Source of the DNA: Modicisalibacter muralis
GTDB lineage: Bacteria; Pseudomonadota; Gammaproteobacteria; Pseudomonadales; Halomonadaceae
NCBI RefSeq assembly: GCF_900102945.1
Contig: NZ_FNGI01000017.1
Coordinates: forward strand, 1 to 46,788
DNA: 46,788 nt
Direction of reading: 5' to 3'
Below are positions 1 to 8,578 of the stretch, in pieces. The translations under genes and the position numbers were made by a program. A model generated the notes under the pieces. That model did no database searches, had not been told where the DNA came from, and saw only the letters and a list, made by a program, of their open reading frames with translations. Numbering within the stretch: the first letter of the stretch is position 1; the number at the start of each line of letters is the position of its first letter.

Positions 1-1
1 C

Positions 2-64
2 AAGGTGAAGCTAAAAGGCCTGAGCCCCGTACAGTACAGGACTCAGGCCTTGAGCGCCGGCTAA
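2..64 (+). CDS. IS3-family transposase OrfB, C-terminal end only
   Basis: The last 20 codons of a transposase run off the left edge of the window and end at TAA. The visible sequence contains [11 protein letters not shown], the conserved tail of IS150-group OrfB integrases, and is identical to the tail of the transposase at 46483-46788. No catalytic residue falls in this piece. The gene is cut by the window border and nothing indicates it is broken in the genome. Family assignment is firm because the right-hand copy shows the last D and E of the DDE triad. Confidence 0.8.
   Translation, partial: KVKLKGLSPVQYRTQALSAG
15..51. other. Hairpin inside the IS transposase 3' end
   Basis: AAGGCCTGAG (15-24) pairs perfectly with CTCAGGCCTT (42-51). 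The 17 bases between them are themselves nearly palindromic around GTAC. The structure lies within the last codons of the transposase and is repeated at 46496-46532. No T-run follows, so it is not a classical terminator. Hairpins near IS ends can limit read-through transcription, but that role is inference here. Confidence 0.6.
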
Positions 65-159
65 ATGAACCGTCCAACTATTGGGGGTCAGTTCACAATG
101 GCGAGGGCAAGGCAGCGCCATGCTCAGTGACGGCTGCGGAACCAACGTGGCTGTGGGGT

Positions 160-1050
160 TTAGCCCTTCACGCCTCCGGCGGTGAGCCCGCCGACGATCC
201 AGCGCTGGCAGAGCAGGAAAACCAGGGTGATCGGCAGGCCCGAGAGCACCGCGGCGGCGGCGAAATCGCCCCATAGATAGTTCTGTTCGTAGAGATACTG
301 CTGGGCGCCAACCGCCAGGGTCAGTTGCTCGACGTCGAGCAGCAGCACCGAGGCCATTGGGTACTCCATGATCGACATGATGAAGGCGAGGATGAACACC
401 ACCATCAGGATCGGCACTGACAGCGGCAGCAGGATGTGCCAGAACGCCTGCCAGGTACTGGCGCCATCGACGATCGCGGCCTCCTCCAGCGAACCGTCGA
501 TGGATTCGAAATAGCCCTTGATCGTCCAGATATGCAGCGCGATGCCGCCCAGCGAGGCGACGATCACCGCGCCATGGCTGTTGATGCCCAGCCAGCCGAC
601 GAAGTTGCCGAGCTTGTCGAACAGCGCGTACAGCGCCACCAGCGAGAGCACCGGCGGAAACATCTGGAAGATCAGCATGCCCTTGAGCAGCGGCGACTTG
701 CCGGCGAAGCGCATGCGCGCGAAGGCGTAGGCGCTGGTGGTCGAGAGCAGCAGTATCAACAGCGACGATACGGTGGCGATCTTCACCGAGTTCCACAGCC
801 ATAGCAGTACCGGGAACGGCGGCTGCACCACGCTGCCGTCGGGGTTCTCCCAGGGAATGCCCAGTGCCAGCGCCCAGTGTTGCAGCGAAAAGTTCTCGGG
901 CAACAGGCTGCCGGTGGCGAAATTGCCCTCGCGAAACGAGATCGAGATCACCATCAGCAGCGGAAAGACGATCAGCGCGATAAAGCACAGCAGTATCAGG
1001 TGCGCACCTAGCCGGCGGGCGCGAATCGAACGGGGTTGAACCATGGCCAT
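160..1050 (-). CDS. malG: Maltose ABC transporter permease MalG
   Basis: This is an inner-membrane permease of the maltose/maltodextrin importer, which pairs with MalF and docks on the MalK ATPase. At 296 residues it equals the usual MalG length. The EAA loop that contacts the ATPase is at about residues 189-209 ([10 protein letters not shown] ... P). Hydrophobic segments lie near residues 17-38, 83-108, 122-145, 160-178, 212-236 and 258-285. It starts 11 bp after the malF stop and is the last gene of a malE-malF-malG operon. No malK follows: the IS end begins 65 bp after the stop codon. The ATPase subunit must lie beyond the IS or elsewhere. Confidence 0.93.
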   Translation of the reverse strand: MAMVQPRSIRARRLGAHLILLCFIALIVFPLLMVISISFREGNFATGSLLPENFSLQHWALALGIPWENPDGSVVQPPFPVLLWLWNSVKIATVSSLLILLLSTTSAYAFARMRFAGKSPLLKGMLIFQMFPPVLSLVALYALFDKLGNFVGWLGINSHGAVIVASLGGIALHIWTIKGYFESIDGSLEEAAIVDGASTWQAFWHILLPLSVPILMVVFILAFIMSIMEYPMASVLLLDVEQLTLAVGAQQYLYEQNYLWGDFAAAAVLSGLPITLVFLLCQRWIVGGLTAGGVKG

Positions 1051-1061
1051 AACGGGTTCTC

Positions 1062-2576
1062 CTAGACCTTGATCTTGGACAGGCGCAGGTTGAGCAGCGA
1101 CAGCCCGCCGACGATCAGGAAGATCAGCGTGGCGATGGCCGCCGCCAGACCGAAGTTCTGACCGGTGCTCTGGAAGGCAATGCGATAGGTGTAACTGACC
1201 AGCAGGTCGGTGGTGCCCGCCGGGGTACTCGCACCGATGATGTCGGGGCCGCCGCCGGTGAGCAGAATGATCAGCACGAAGTTATTGAAGTTGAAGGCAA
1301 AGGCGGCTATTAACAGCGGCGCCAGCGGCTTGATGATCAGCGGCAAAGTGATGCGCAGCAGGTTGGTGATCGCGCCGCCGCCATCCATCGCCGAGGCCTC
1401 GTAAAGATCGCGCGGAATCGACTGTATCAGGCCCATGCACAGCAGTAGCATGTAGGGATAGCCCAGCCAGGTATTGACGATCAGCAGCATGGTCCGCGCC
1501 AGCCAGGGGTCGCTGAACCACGCCGGCTTGATCCCGAACAGGCTCTCCAGGATCAAATTGATCTCGCCGAAATTCTGATTGAACAGGCCCTTGAAGACCA
1601 GAATCGAGATGAACGCCGGCACCGCGTAGGGCAGGATCAGCAGGGTGCGATAGACCGCCTTGCCACGCAGTTGATCCCACTGCAGCAGCGTCGCCAGCAC
1701 CAGCCCCACCGCTAGGGTGAACGCCACGGTCAGCAGCGAGAACGCCAGCGTCCAGACGAAGATTTGCAGGAAAGGCCCACGAATCGAGGGATCGCTGAGT
1801 ACCCGCTGGTAGTTGTCGAAGCCGATCGCCACGGTCCAGCCGGGAAAGACCCGCTCGCCCTCGGCGGTGATGAAGAAGCCGGTATCGTGGTTGGGCGTCA
1901 GCAGCGCACCGCTCTGGCGGTCGGTCAGCGTGCCGTCGGCGTTGGCCACGTAGCGCGGCAAGATCGGCGCGAAGCTGCGTAGGCTGGCCAGGGACAGTTC
2001 AATACCTTGCGGTGTGATCAGCGTCAGCGCGGCGAGCGCCTGCTTGGCCGCGATGATCTCGCGCAGCCCGGCCGCCTCGCCTATGGGCGGCACAGCAGTT
2101 TCGCTCACCCCGATCCGGCGTGGCTCGGCGTCACTCAGGTCGAGCGGCGGCGAGACGAAGCGCACCGCGTCGTCCAGCCCGCCTTCCAGGTAGAGCCGAT
2201 ACATTCCGTCCGCCGGGTATAGCCGCAGGGCGTACTCGACGTCCGCCTCCTGATAGGTGCGCGAAAGCAGTATCTCGCGCACCCGCTCCTCCGAGAGCAG
2301 GTTGCTGCCGCTGTAGTTGGTGAAACCGATGCCGACGGTGTAGGCCAGCGGAAACAGGATGAACAGACCCATGCCGGCCAACGCCGGAAAGATGTAGCGG
2401 TGGCGGCTGAGCGAGCGCTTGGTGAAGACCACGGCCAGCGCCGTGGCCAGCACCAGGAACAGTAGCGCGAAGATCCACTGGCCATGCCAGTAGAAGGCCA
2501 TCACCAGCCATAGGATCGCCACGACGATGAGGCCAAGCAACGCGCGGGAGAAAAACGTCTTGTGCATTCGTAACAT
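1062..2576 (-). CDS. malF: Maltose ABC transporter permease MalF
   Basis: MalF is the larger permease of the maltose importer. It has N-terminal membrane helices, a large periplasmic P2-type insertion at about residues 75-265, and the six core helices after it. The EAA loop (YEASAMDGG) lies near residue 390. Length from this start is 504 residues, against about 514 in enterobacteria. An in-frame ATG at 2597 exists but falls in the loop of a strong malE-malF hairpin. Starts at 2576 (MLRMHK) or 2567 (MHKTFF) are therefore preferred; neither has a strong Shine-Dalgarno. Gene order E-F-G and spacing are as in enteric mal operons. Confidence 0.92.
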   Translation of the reverse strand: MLRMHKTFFSRALLGLIVVAILWLVMAFYWHGQWIFALLFLVLATALAVVFTKRSLSRHRYIFPALAGMGLFILFPLAYTVGIGFTNYSGSNLLSEERVREILLSRTYQEADVEYALRLYPADGMYRLYLEGGLDDAVRFVSPPLDLSDAEPRRIGVSETAVPPIGEAAGLREIIAAKQALAALTLITPQGIELSLASLRSFAPILPRYVANADGTLTDRQSGALLTPNHDTGFFITAEGERVFPGWTVAIGFDNYQRVLSDPSIRGPFLQIFVWTLAFSLLTVAFTLAVGLVLATLLQWDQLRGKAVYRTLLILPYAVPAFISILVFKGLFNQNFGEINLILESLFGIKPAWFSDPWLARTMLLIVNTWLGYPYMLLLCMGLIQSIPRDLYEASAMDGGGAITNLLRITLPLIIKPLAPLLIAAFAFNFNNFVLIILLTGGGPDIIGASTPAGTTDLLVSYTYRIAFQSTGQNFGLAAAIATLIFLIVGGLSLLNLRLSKIKV

Positions 2577-2585
2577 CCGACCGCT

Positions 2586-2612
2586 GGCCGATGCCATGCT
2601 TCGGCATCGGCC
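2586..2612 (-). promoter_or_regulatory. malE-malF intergenic stem-loop
   Basis: GGCCGATGCC (2586-2595) and GGCATCGGCC (2603-2612) form a perfect 10-bp stem with a 7-base loop, between the malE stop and the malF start. No T-run follows. In E. coli, palindromic elements at the same place stabilise malE mRNA so that more binding protein than permease is made. The same job here is an inference from position. Confidence 0.7.
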
Positions 2613-2636
2613 ATTGCGGCTATCGTTGTGGGCGGC

Positions 2637-3827
2637 TTAATTGACGATGCGCTTCGCGGCTGCGTCGAGCGCCGCCTCGGCATCCTGTCGGCCCGAAGTG
2701 ATGTTCTTCAGCGCCGGTTCCATGGCCGACCAGAACGCACCCATCTCCGGTACGTTGGGCATCGGCGCGCCAAGACGCGCATTGGCCATGGTCGCGGCGA
2801 TGTTAGGGTTCTGCGACAGCTTGCGCATGTACGCCTTGTGCGCCACGGCACCCAGCGGTACATCGGCATTGACGGTCTTCAGCCCCGCCTCGGTCAGCAG
2901 GTAGTTCTCGATGAATTCGGTGGCCAGCAGGTCGTTGCTACTGGCCGAACTGATCATCGCCGTCAGCACGCCGACCATCGGTTTGGCACGCTCCTCACCG
3001 ACCTTGGGCAGCAGTGCCACGCCGAAGTCGATGCCGCTCTTTTCGAGATTGCTCCATGCCCAGGGGCCATTGATCATCAACGCCACCTCACCCTTGTTGA
3101 AGCGCGAATCCATGACGCTGTAGTCGACGCCACTGGGCATCACGCCCTCGTCGATCAGGCGCTGCAGCAACTCGGCGCCCTGCAGGGCACCGGCATTGTT
3201 GACGCCGGTATCGGTGACGTCATAACCGTTCTCGGTCTTCTTGAAGGCGTAACCACCATTCGCGGCCAGCAGCGGCCAACTGAAATACGGCGTGCCGTAA
3301 TCCCACAGGATTGCCTCCTTGCTTTCCTTGGCCAGTTTCGCGTCCAACGCAATGATCTCCTTGAAGCTCTCCGGTGGGGTCTCGACCATATCCTTGTTGT
3401 AGATCAGGCCCAGCGACTCGACGGAGATCGGATAGCCGTAGGTTTCACCATCCCAGGACACTGCGTCCCAGGTGAAGTCGAACATTCGCCCCCATACCTC
3501 GGCGGATGGAGAAACCGGCTTGAGCAGGCCGCTCTGGGCCCATTCGCCCAGGCGGTCGTGGGGCCAGATGACAATATCGGGACCGTTGCCGCTGGCCGCG
3601 GCCTGCTGGAACTTGTCGGTCAACCCGTCGGGGTGCGCCACCTCGACCGGTATGCCGGTATCGGCGGTGAAGCGGTCGCCGACTTCCTGCAAGCCGTCGT
3701 AGCCCTTGTCGCCGTTGATCCAGACGACCAGCTTGCCCTCTTCGGTGGCGGCAGCGGCGGGCAATCCCAGCCCGGCGCCGATGGCAGCGGCCAGCAGCGG
3801 AAACAGGATGCGTTGGCGTGATTTCAT
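2637..3827 (-). CDS. malE: Maltose/maltodextrin-binding periplasmic protein MalE
   Basis: This is the periplasmic solute-binding protein that delivers maltodextrins to MalFG. The chosen ATG gives MKSRQRILF, a typical signal peptide ending near residue 27 (PAAAATEEG), and 396 residues in total, equal to E. coli MalE. Recognisable family stretches are [15 protein letters not shown] near the mature start, [16 protein letters not shown], and [14 protein letters not shown] longer in-frame extension upstream (from 3920) has no signal character and is rejected. It is the first gene of malEFG, divergent from the secreted amylase at 4050, which makes maltodextrins outside the cytoplasm. The shared upstream region has MalT-box-like sites. 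Confidence 0.93.
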   Translation of the reverse strand: MKSRQRILFPLLAAAIGAGLGLPAAAATEEGKLVVWINGDKGYDGLQEVGDRFTADTGIPVEVAHPDGLTDKFQQAAASGNGPDIVIWPHDRLGEWAQSGLLKPVSPSAEVWGRMFDFTWDAVSWDGETYGYPISVESLGLIYNKDMVETPPESFKEIIALDAKLAKESKEAILWDYGTPYFSWPLLAANGGYAFKKTENGYDVTDTGVNNAGALQGAELLQRLIDEGVMPSGVDYSVMDSRFNKGEVALMINGPWAWSNLEKSGIDFGVALLPKVGEERAKPMVGVLTAMISSASSNDLLATEFIENYLLTEAGLKTVNADVPLGAVAHKAYMRKLSQNPNIAATMANARLGAPMPNVPEMGAFWSAMEPALKNITSGRQDAEAALDAAAKRIVN

Positions 3828-3862
3828 CGCGTGTGTGCCTCTTGTTGTTGTCTTCATGTAAC

Positions 3863-3885
3863 GCCCCACGGTCATACCGCGGGGC
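3863..3885. promoter_or_regulatory. Inverted repeat in the malE leader
   Basis: GCCCC-a-CGG and CCG-c-GGGGC are separated by TCATA, giving an 8-pair hairpin or operator with one mismatch, 36 bp upstream of the malE start. It could be an operator or a leader-RNA structure. Nothing in the sequence decides between these. Confidence 0.4.
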
Positions 3886-3925
3886 TTACCCAGGCAATAA
3901 GATTCGCCAATCCGCGCCAAGGGTG

Positions 3926-3935
3926 GCTCATCCCC
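3926..3935 (-). promoter_or_regulatory. MalT-box-like site (toward malE)
   Basis: Read on the minus strand this decamer is GGGGATGAGC, nine of ten matches to the E. coli MalT box GGGGA(T/G)GAGG. It lies about 100 bp upstream of the malE start in the malE-amylase divergent region. No malT gene is in the window, so use by MalT is inferred. Confidence 0.55.
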
Positions 3936-3981
3936 GGCGGGGGCGTAGCCGGTGTATGCACAGGGCGTAGCGGCGGCGCGT

Positions 3982-3991
3982 CGGGATGAGG
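3982..3991 (+). promoter_or_regulatory. MalT-box-like site (toward amylase)
   Basis: The decamer CGGGATGAGG matches nine of ten positions of the MalT box and points toward the amylase gene, 58 bp before its ATG. It is the second such site in a 222-bp divergent region, in the opposite orientation to the first. That is the pattern expected if malEFG and the amylase form one maltodextrin regulon. Confidence 0.55.
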
Positions 3992-4049
3992 GCAGCGCCG
4001 CCGCGCCTCGCTAACATCGCCGGACGATCACCCTGAAGAGGAACTTACG

Positions 4050-5570
4050 ATGCGCAACCGCAAATCCCCATTCCTGGCGATTCTCGCCGGCGCCGGATTG
4101 ATCGCCGCCAGCACGCTCGCTGCCGCAGCCAACGCACCGGCACCGGCACCGGCACCGGTACCGGTATCAGGCATCGACCTCGAGGCACCGGGAACGGTCA
4201 TGGTCCATCTGTTCGAGTGGCGCTGGGACGATATCGCCGCCGAGTGCGAAAACGTGCTCGGGCCCAGCGGCATCGATGCCGTGCAGGTCTCGCCGCCCAA
4301 CGAGCATATCACCCTGGCCGACGTCGACGGCGCCTGGTGGGCGCGCTACCAGCCGGTCAGTTATCGGCTCGACTCACGCAGCGGCGACCGCGCCGCGTTC
4401 GTCGCCATGGTCGAGCGTTGCCGGGCCGCCGGCGTGGGCATCGTGGTCGACGCGGTCATCAATCACATGGCCGGCATCGGCGAGGGCGAAGGCATCGCCG
4501 ACACCCGCTTCACGCCGTTTCGCTATGGCGAGTTATACACCGAAAGCGACTTTCACCATTGCGGGCGCAACGGCAACGATCAGATTCAAAACTATCAGGA
4601 CCGCTGGGAAGTGCAGTACTGCCATCTATTGGGTTTGGCCGACCTGGCCACCGAAAAGCCCGAGGTACGCGAGCGAATAGCCACCTATCTGCAGTCGCTG
4701 GTGGACATCGGCGTGGCCGGCTTGCGCATCGATGCCGCCAAGCACATCCCGCCCGAGGACATCGCCGCGATTCTCGGACGCGTCGACGGCGAGCCCTACG
4801 TCTTTCAGGAGGTGATCGATCTGGGTGGCGAGCCGATCAGGGCGCAAGATTACCTGGCCAACGGCGACGTCACCGAGTTCCGCTACGGTCGCGACCTGTC
4901 GCGGGCGATGATGAGCGGCGACCTGGCGCGCTTGAAGACGCTCGGCGACGCCGACAGCTGGGTGCCCGACGAACGCGCGCTGGTGTTCGTCGACAACCAC
5001 GACAACCAACGCGGCCATGGCGCCGGCGCGGTGATGATGCACGCCTTCGACGAGCGCTACCGACTCGGCGTGGTGTTCATGCTCGCCTGGCCCTACGGCA
5101 CGCCACGCATCATGTCGAGCTACACCTTCGACGACAGCGATCAGGGCCCGCCGAGCGTGCCCGGCGACGCCACCTGGCGCACCGCTCGGGTACATGGCGA
5201 AAGTGGCCTGGGCTGCCTGGCGCCGGACTCGCTGGATCGACGCGGCTGGGTCTGCGAGCACCGCTGGCCGGATATTCTCGCCATGGTTGGCTTTCGCGAC
5301 ATGGTCGGCGACGCGCCGCTCGGCCATTGGCAGCAGGACGGCGAATCGCGCATCGCCTTCGCTCGTGGCAAGCGCGGCTTCCTGGCCATCAATCGCAGCG
5401 ACGACGCCTGGCAGGCGACCCTTGAAACTGCCCTGCCAGCCGGGCGCTATTGCAACATTCTCGCCGACGACTGCACCCAACCTGTCGTCGTCGACGCCAA
5501 TGGCCAGGCGCAACTGCACGTTCCCGCCAACGCCACCGTGGCGCTGCATATGGGGCGGCAGGCCCGCTAG
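4050..5570 (+). CDS. Secreted alpha-amylase, animal-type GH13 (chloride-dependent type)
   Basis: This is an endo-acting alpha-1,4-glucan hydrolase. A signal peptide (about residues 1-28) is followed by a Pro-Ala linker and a GH13 barrel. The closest remembered relatives are animal pancreatic amylases and the Pseudoalteromonas enzyme, by motifs such as VHLFEWRWDDIA, PPNEH, FQEVIDLGGE and FVDNHDNQRGHG. The predicted catalytic triad is D228, E254 and D318. The three chloride ligands of that subfamily are present: R226, N316 and R353 (in PRIMSSY). Cysteine pairs match the conserved disulfides (HHCGRN/VQYCHL, GLGC/WVCEHRW, YCNILADDC). The Shine-Dalgarno GAGGAA is well placed. It is divergent from malEFG and likely feeds maltodextrin to that importer. 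Confidence 0.92.
   Translation: MRNRKSPFLAILAGAGLIAASTLAAAANAPAPAPAPVPVSGIDLEAPGTVMVHLFEWRWDDIAAECENVLGPSGIDAVQVSPPNEHITLADVDGAWWARYQPVSYRLDSRSGDRAAFVAMVERCRAAGVGIVVDAVINHMAGIGEGEGIADTRFTPFRYGELYTESDFHHCGRNGNDQIQNYQDRWEVQYCHLLGLADLATEKPEVRERIATYLQSLVDIGVAGLRIDAAKHIPPEDIAAILGRVDGEPYVFQEVIDLGGEPIRAQDYLANGDVTEFRYGRDLSRAMMSGDLARLKTLGDADSWVPDERALVFVDNHDNQRGHGAGAVMMHAFDERYRLGVVFMLAWPYGTPRIMSSYTFDDSDQGPPSVPGDATWRTARVHGESGLGCLAPDSLDRRGWVCEHRWPDILAMVGFRDMVGDAPLGHWQQDGESRIAFARGKRGFLAINRSDDAWQATLETALPAGRYCNILADDCTQPVVVDANGQAQLHVPANATVALHMGRQAR
4134..4163 (+). repeat. Hexanucleotide tandem repeat in the amylase linker
   Basis: Four perfect GCACCG units and one GTACCG unit encode the alternating Ala-Pro (then Val-Pro) linker right after the signal peptide. 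In-frame hexamer repeats can gain or lose units by slippage, changing linker length without a frameshift. Confidence 0.75.
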
Positions 5571-5691
5571 GCAACAGGGTGGCGGCATCTTGCGACAAAT
5601 GGCCACGGCTCGAGGTTAGGCCATGCCGAACACTTGCTCTATAGTTTTATCGCTAACTGGCTTCTTTACCTAGACGGATCGAATGTAACCC

Positions 5692-6084
5692 ATGTCGCTA
5701 ATGACGCGTCGCGGACAAACTTACCTAACTTGGCTTGGCCTATTCGCCATGCTGATGGTGTTTGTCGGCCCGCTAGTCAGCCAGTCACAACGCATGCTCG
5801 AGCATGGCCCGCCTGTCGCCCGGTCGGCGTCCGGCCATGCGAGTCATCATGCTCAATCCAGCATGGCCATGCATGACGCGGACGCTCTGGCCGCCTGTGG
5901 CTATTGCACGCTGTTCGCTCATGTCCCGGGAATCAATCCGACTCTCAGCCTGCCGCCGTCGCAAGCGATAGCACGGCCTCACACGACGCTGACCAACACC
6001 TCGGGTGTTTTGCAGCACGCCCGTTACTTCCGATTCTCGCCACGCGCCCCACCTCGGATCCTCCGACTTCCGCTTATGTCTTGA
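5692..6084 (+). CDS. DUF2946-type small membrane protein
   Basis: This is a 130-residue protein with one N-terminal hydrophobic helix (about 13-31), a His/Met-rich stretch (HASHHAQSSMAMHDA), then ACGYCTLFAHVP. The CxxC with nearby His and Met, together with the overall layout, fits the DUF2946 family, often found beside copper or TonB-linked genes. Metal handling is inference from residue content. No clear Shine-Dalgarno is seen; a second ATG lies three codons in. It precedes a PepSY-type membrane protein by about 160 bp on the same strand, so the two may work together. Confidence 0.65.
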   Translation: MSLMTRRGQTYLTWLGLFAMLMVFVGPLVSQSQRMLEHGPPVARSASGHASHHAQSSMAMHDADALAACGYCTLFAHVPGINPTLSLPPSQAIARPHTTLTNTSGVLQHARYFRFSPRAPPRILRLPLMS

Positions 6085-6242
6085 GGAAATACCGAATAGT
6101 GCCCATGCCGATAAGCACTACCTGGGCTCTTCGATAACCCTCTGCGACGACAGGTATTGCATCGCCGATAACGCCTGACCCGGTCTGAAACCGGCAACGT
6201 TGTTGCGCATGCATGAATCATTCGCGTAGCGAGAGAATTCCC

Positions 6243-7715
6243 GTGTCAGACAACAACGCTTCCCGCAACTCATCGTCAACCGCCCCACCGGGCTCCCCGG
6301 GCGCAACGACCGCTCCCCCCGTCGGATCACTGCTCAAGGCCCTGCTCATTCGGCTGCATTTCTATATCGGCCTGTTCATCGGCCCATTCATCCTGTTCGC
6401 GGCGCTTTCCGGTTCCCTGTATGCGTTATCGCCGCACCTGGAACAGTGGCTCTACCACGATCAGCTTTACACCCCACAGCGCGGGCCGGCTCAGCCATTG
6501 GCGGAACAGATCGCGGTCGCTCAGCGCGTCATCGGTGACGATGCTCAGTTGAGTGCGGTGCGCCCCGCTCCCGAGCCGGGAATGACCACTCGCGTGATGT
6601 ACTCGGCCCCCACGCTGGGGCCCTCCGAGAGTCGAGCCATTTTCGTCGATCCCGTGACGCTTGAAGTGCGCGGCGACCTCGTTGTCTACGGTACCAGTGG
6701 CGCCCTGCCACTACGCAGTTGGATCGATCATCTGCACCGCAGCTTGCTGTTGGGCGATCTCGGCCGTCACTACAGCGAACTGGCGGCATCGTGGCTGTGG
6801 GTCGCCGCACTCGCTGGACTCGCCATCTGGTGGTTCGGCCCCCGACGCGCGCGCCGCCAGGCGGCACGCAACGCGGCCGTAAAAGCATCGCCCAGTCAAC
6901 GTCGCGCCAGGCTTCGCTGGCGGCATTCGACCCTCGGGCTGTGTCTGCTGATTGGCATGCTGTTTTTCTCGGCCACCGGGCTTACCTGGTCGCAATGGGC
7001 GGGCGGTAATATCGGCGTGCTACGTGCCGCCTGGGGCTGGAGTACGCCCAGCGTTTCCACGCAGCTTGATCCCAGCGCCAAATCCGATATGAGCGGTCAT
7101 CAACACCATGCCATGGCAAGCATGGATACTCAGCCACACGTCTCATTTGCCTTGGCCGATTTCGACGCCGTCCTCGCCGCGGCGCGCGCCGCTGGCCTCG
7201 ATGCGGGGCGCATCGAGATTCAACCCGCAACGTCTGCGAGTGCCGCCTGGAAGGTCAAGGAAATCGATCGACGCTGGCCGACCCAGGTCGACGAAGTGGC
7301 CATCGACGTTCGCGATATGGGCGTGGTGGATCGGGTCCGTTTCGCTGAATACCCGCTCGCGGCAAAACTGACCCGCTGGGGCATCGATGCACACATGGGC
7401 GTGCTCTTCGGCCTGCCCAACCAACTCGTTCTGGTCACCTTCGCCGTGGGTATCTGCGTGATGGTGATCTGGGGCTATATGATGTGGTGGCGCCGACGCC
7501 CGCGTTTCCCGACCACCGCGGGTAGCGATGGCACGCTCTCGGCAATCGCCGCCAGATTGCCGGTATCCGTCAATCTCGGGATTCTGCTGGTGGCGTTGGC
7601 CCTAGGGCTGGCGTTGCCCGTCATGGGTGTCAGCCTGGCCGCTTTCTTGCTGATCGACGTGATACGTGGGAAGCACGCCGCGCGGCGTGCTAACGCGGCC
7701 GTGAAAGGCGCATGA
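6243..7715 (+). CDS. PepSY-associated TM helix protein (PiuB-like)
   Basis: This inner-membrane protein belongs to the PepSY_TM family, often linked to siderophore-iron reduction or uptake. Predicted membrane helices lie at about residues 35-60 (FYIGLFIGPFILFAALSGSLYA within it), 185-205, 235-260, 400-425 and 440-475, with large periplasmic segments between. A His/Met-rich patch (SGHQHHAMASMDTQPH) sits near residue 285. GTG at 6243 is chosen because GAGAG precedes it at good spacing; an ATG ten codons upstream has none. It is downstream of the DUF2946 gene and convergent with the GNAT gene. A role in metal reduction is family knowledge, not visible here. Confidence 0.75.
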   Translation: MSDNNASRNSSSTAPPGSPGATTAPPVGSLLKALLIRLHFYIGLFIGPFILFAALSGSLYALSPHLEQWLYHDQLYTPQRGPAQPLAEQIAVAQRVIGDDAQLSAVRPAPEPGMTTRVMYSAPTLGPSESRAIFVDPVTLEVRGDLVVYGTSGALPLRSWIDHLHRSLLLGDLGRHYSELAASWLWVAALAGLAIWWFGPRRARRQAARNAAVKASPSQRRARLRWRHSTLGLCLLIGMLFFSATGLTWSQWAGGNIGVLRAAWGWSTPSVSTQLDPSAKSDMSGHQHHAMASMDTQPHVSFALADFDAVLAAARAAGLDAGRIEIQPATSASAAWKVKEIDRRWPTQVDEVAIDVRDMGVVDRVRFAEYPLAAKLTRWGIDAHMGVLFGLPNQLVLVTFAVGICVMVIWGYMMWWRRRPRFPTTAGSDGTLSAIAARLPVSVNLGILLVALALGLALPVMGVSLAAFLLIDVIRGKHAARRANAAVKGA

Positions 7716-7789
7716 GTACCTAGGCCAGACAACCTGGAATGAGAAAACGACCGTTCGTCATAACCGCTACGAACCCGGAAACCTGAGGC

Positions 7790-8275
7790 TCAGTCGGGAG
7801 TGGCGAGCTGGCGCATCATCACGCTTACATCCTCGCCACGATAGCTCATGCCCTCACGCTCCACCCAGCCGAGTCGGCGATACAGCGCTTGCTGGTCCGG
7901 CGTGTAGAGATAGAGCGTCTCGATGCCCGCCTCGTGGGCCTCCTGCTCAACCCGCCGCACCAGGCGCGAGGCGATGCCCTGCCCGCGCCATGCGGGTAGC
8001 ACGAAAACAGAAGCCAGCCATGGTGTCAGCTCGGGGCGCGACTCCATGTCGTCCACGGTCAGACTCGCCGTGCCGACCGGCCGGTCACCGGCCATCGCGA
8101 CGAACACCTGGGGAACACCGCCCTGACCGCATTCGCTGCGCACCTCGTCGCAGCGGCCCTCGAAGCTGAGCGCCGTATTGAGGTGTCCCCAGGCTTCATG
8201 CTGCCAGGTGGCAACGGTTTCCAGATGTGGGGAGGCGGGGGTCAACGGCACAATCGTCGTCAGGATATCGGTCAT
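7790..8275 (-). CDS. GNAT-family N-acetyltransferase
   Basis: This is a 161-residue acetyl-CoA-dependent acetyltransferase. The acetyl-CoA binding signature is visible as VFVLPAWRGQGIASRLV (motif A, R/Q-x-x-G-x-G/A) at about residues 87-103, followed by LYLYTPDQQALYRRLGW (motif B). The start at 8275 (MTDILTT) matches the usual domain start; an upstream in-frame extension looks non-coding. Substrate is unknown. It is a single gene, convergent with the PepSY gene and divergent from the YhfG-Fic pair. Confidence 0.8.
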   Translation of the reverse strand: MTDILTTIVPLTPASPHLETVATWQHEAWGHLNTALSFEGRCDEVRSECGQGGVPQVFVAMAGDRPVGTASLTVDDMESRPELTPWLASVFVLPAWRGQGIASRLVRRVEQEAHEAGIETLYLYTPDQQALYRRLGWVEREGMSYRGEDVSVMMRQLATPD

Positions 8276-8417
8276 GCATCGTCGTCCTGGATTTGGGGGG
8301 AATGATGAGTAGTTGCAGGATAAAATCCTCCTAGCGTTAGCGGTACAAGGCGTACAGCTCACTCACCCCGTCGTGGTTGGTGATGGTAGAATAGGAAAAA
8401 CGCTTGCAGGAGTCCCC

Positions 8418-8576
8418 ATGCCAAACGTATCTCTGAAAGCAAAGCAAGCCTATTTCGCCAAGGTAAAACGAGCCAATTATGCGGCCAGCCTGCGTCTCGA
8501 AGGGGTAAACATGGTTTCCTCACCCCAGCCCATGGGCAGCAAGGCGGCTGTGCTGAAAAGATACCGTCAGAGCTAG
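8418..8576 (+). CDS. yhfG: YhfG-family antitoxin of Fic
   Basis: This 52-residue basic protein resembles E. coli YhfG (DUF2559), the partner of Fic: LKAKQAYFAKVKRANYAAS aligns with the KQKSRLWEQRRNVNFQAS part of YhfG as remembered. The segment SLRLEG matches the inhibitory (S/T)xxxE(G/N) motif with which class I Fic antitoxins block the Fic ATP site. A strong Shine-Dalgarno (GCAGGAG) precedes ATG 8418; longer upstream starts are not supported. The stop codon is followed two bases later by the fic start, implying translational coupling. Antitoxin function is inferred from family and operon. Confidence 0.8.
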   Translation: MPNVSLKAKQAYFAKVKRANYAASLRLEGVNMVSSPQPMGSKAAVLKRYRQS

Positions 8577-8578
8577 TC

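Larger units (their letters stand above)
1..95 (+). mobile_element. IS3-family insertion sequence, right end (partial)
   Basis: These 95 bases are the exact reverse complement of positions 46452-46546, so the same element lies at both ends of the window in opposite orientation. The piece holds the last 20 codons of the transposase and then a terminal sequence ending in GGGGGTCAGTTCA at base 95. After base 95 the two copies diverge, which fixes the outer IS boundary. The protein tail ([11 protein letters not shown]) is typical of the IS150 group of IS3 elements. The remainder lies outside the window, so the target-site duplication cannot be checked. Confidence 0.85.

Noticed and set aside
2628-3821. 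Long plus-strand open frame opposite malE
   Set aside because: It is antisense to a clear malE gene. The translation lacks any family motif and reflects high GC content. The same holds for long frames opposite astD, aruG and aruF at 10714-14204.
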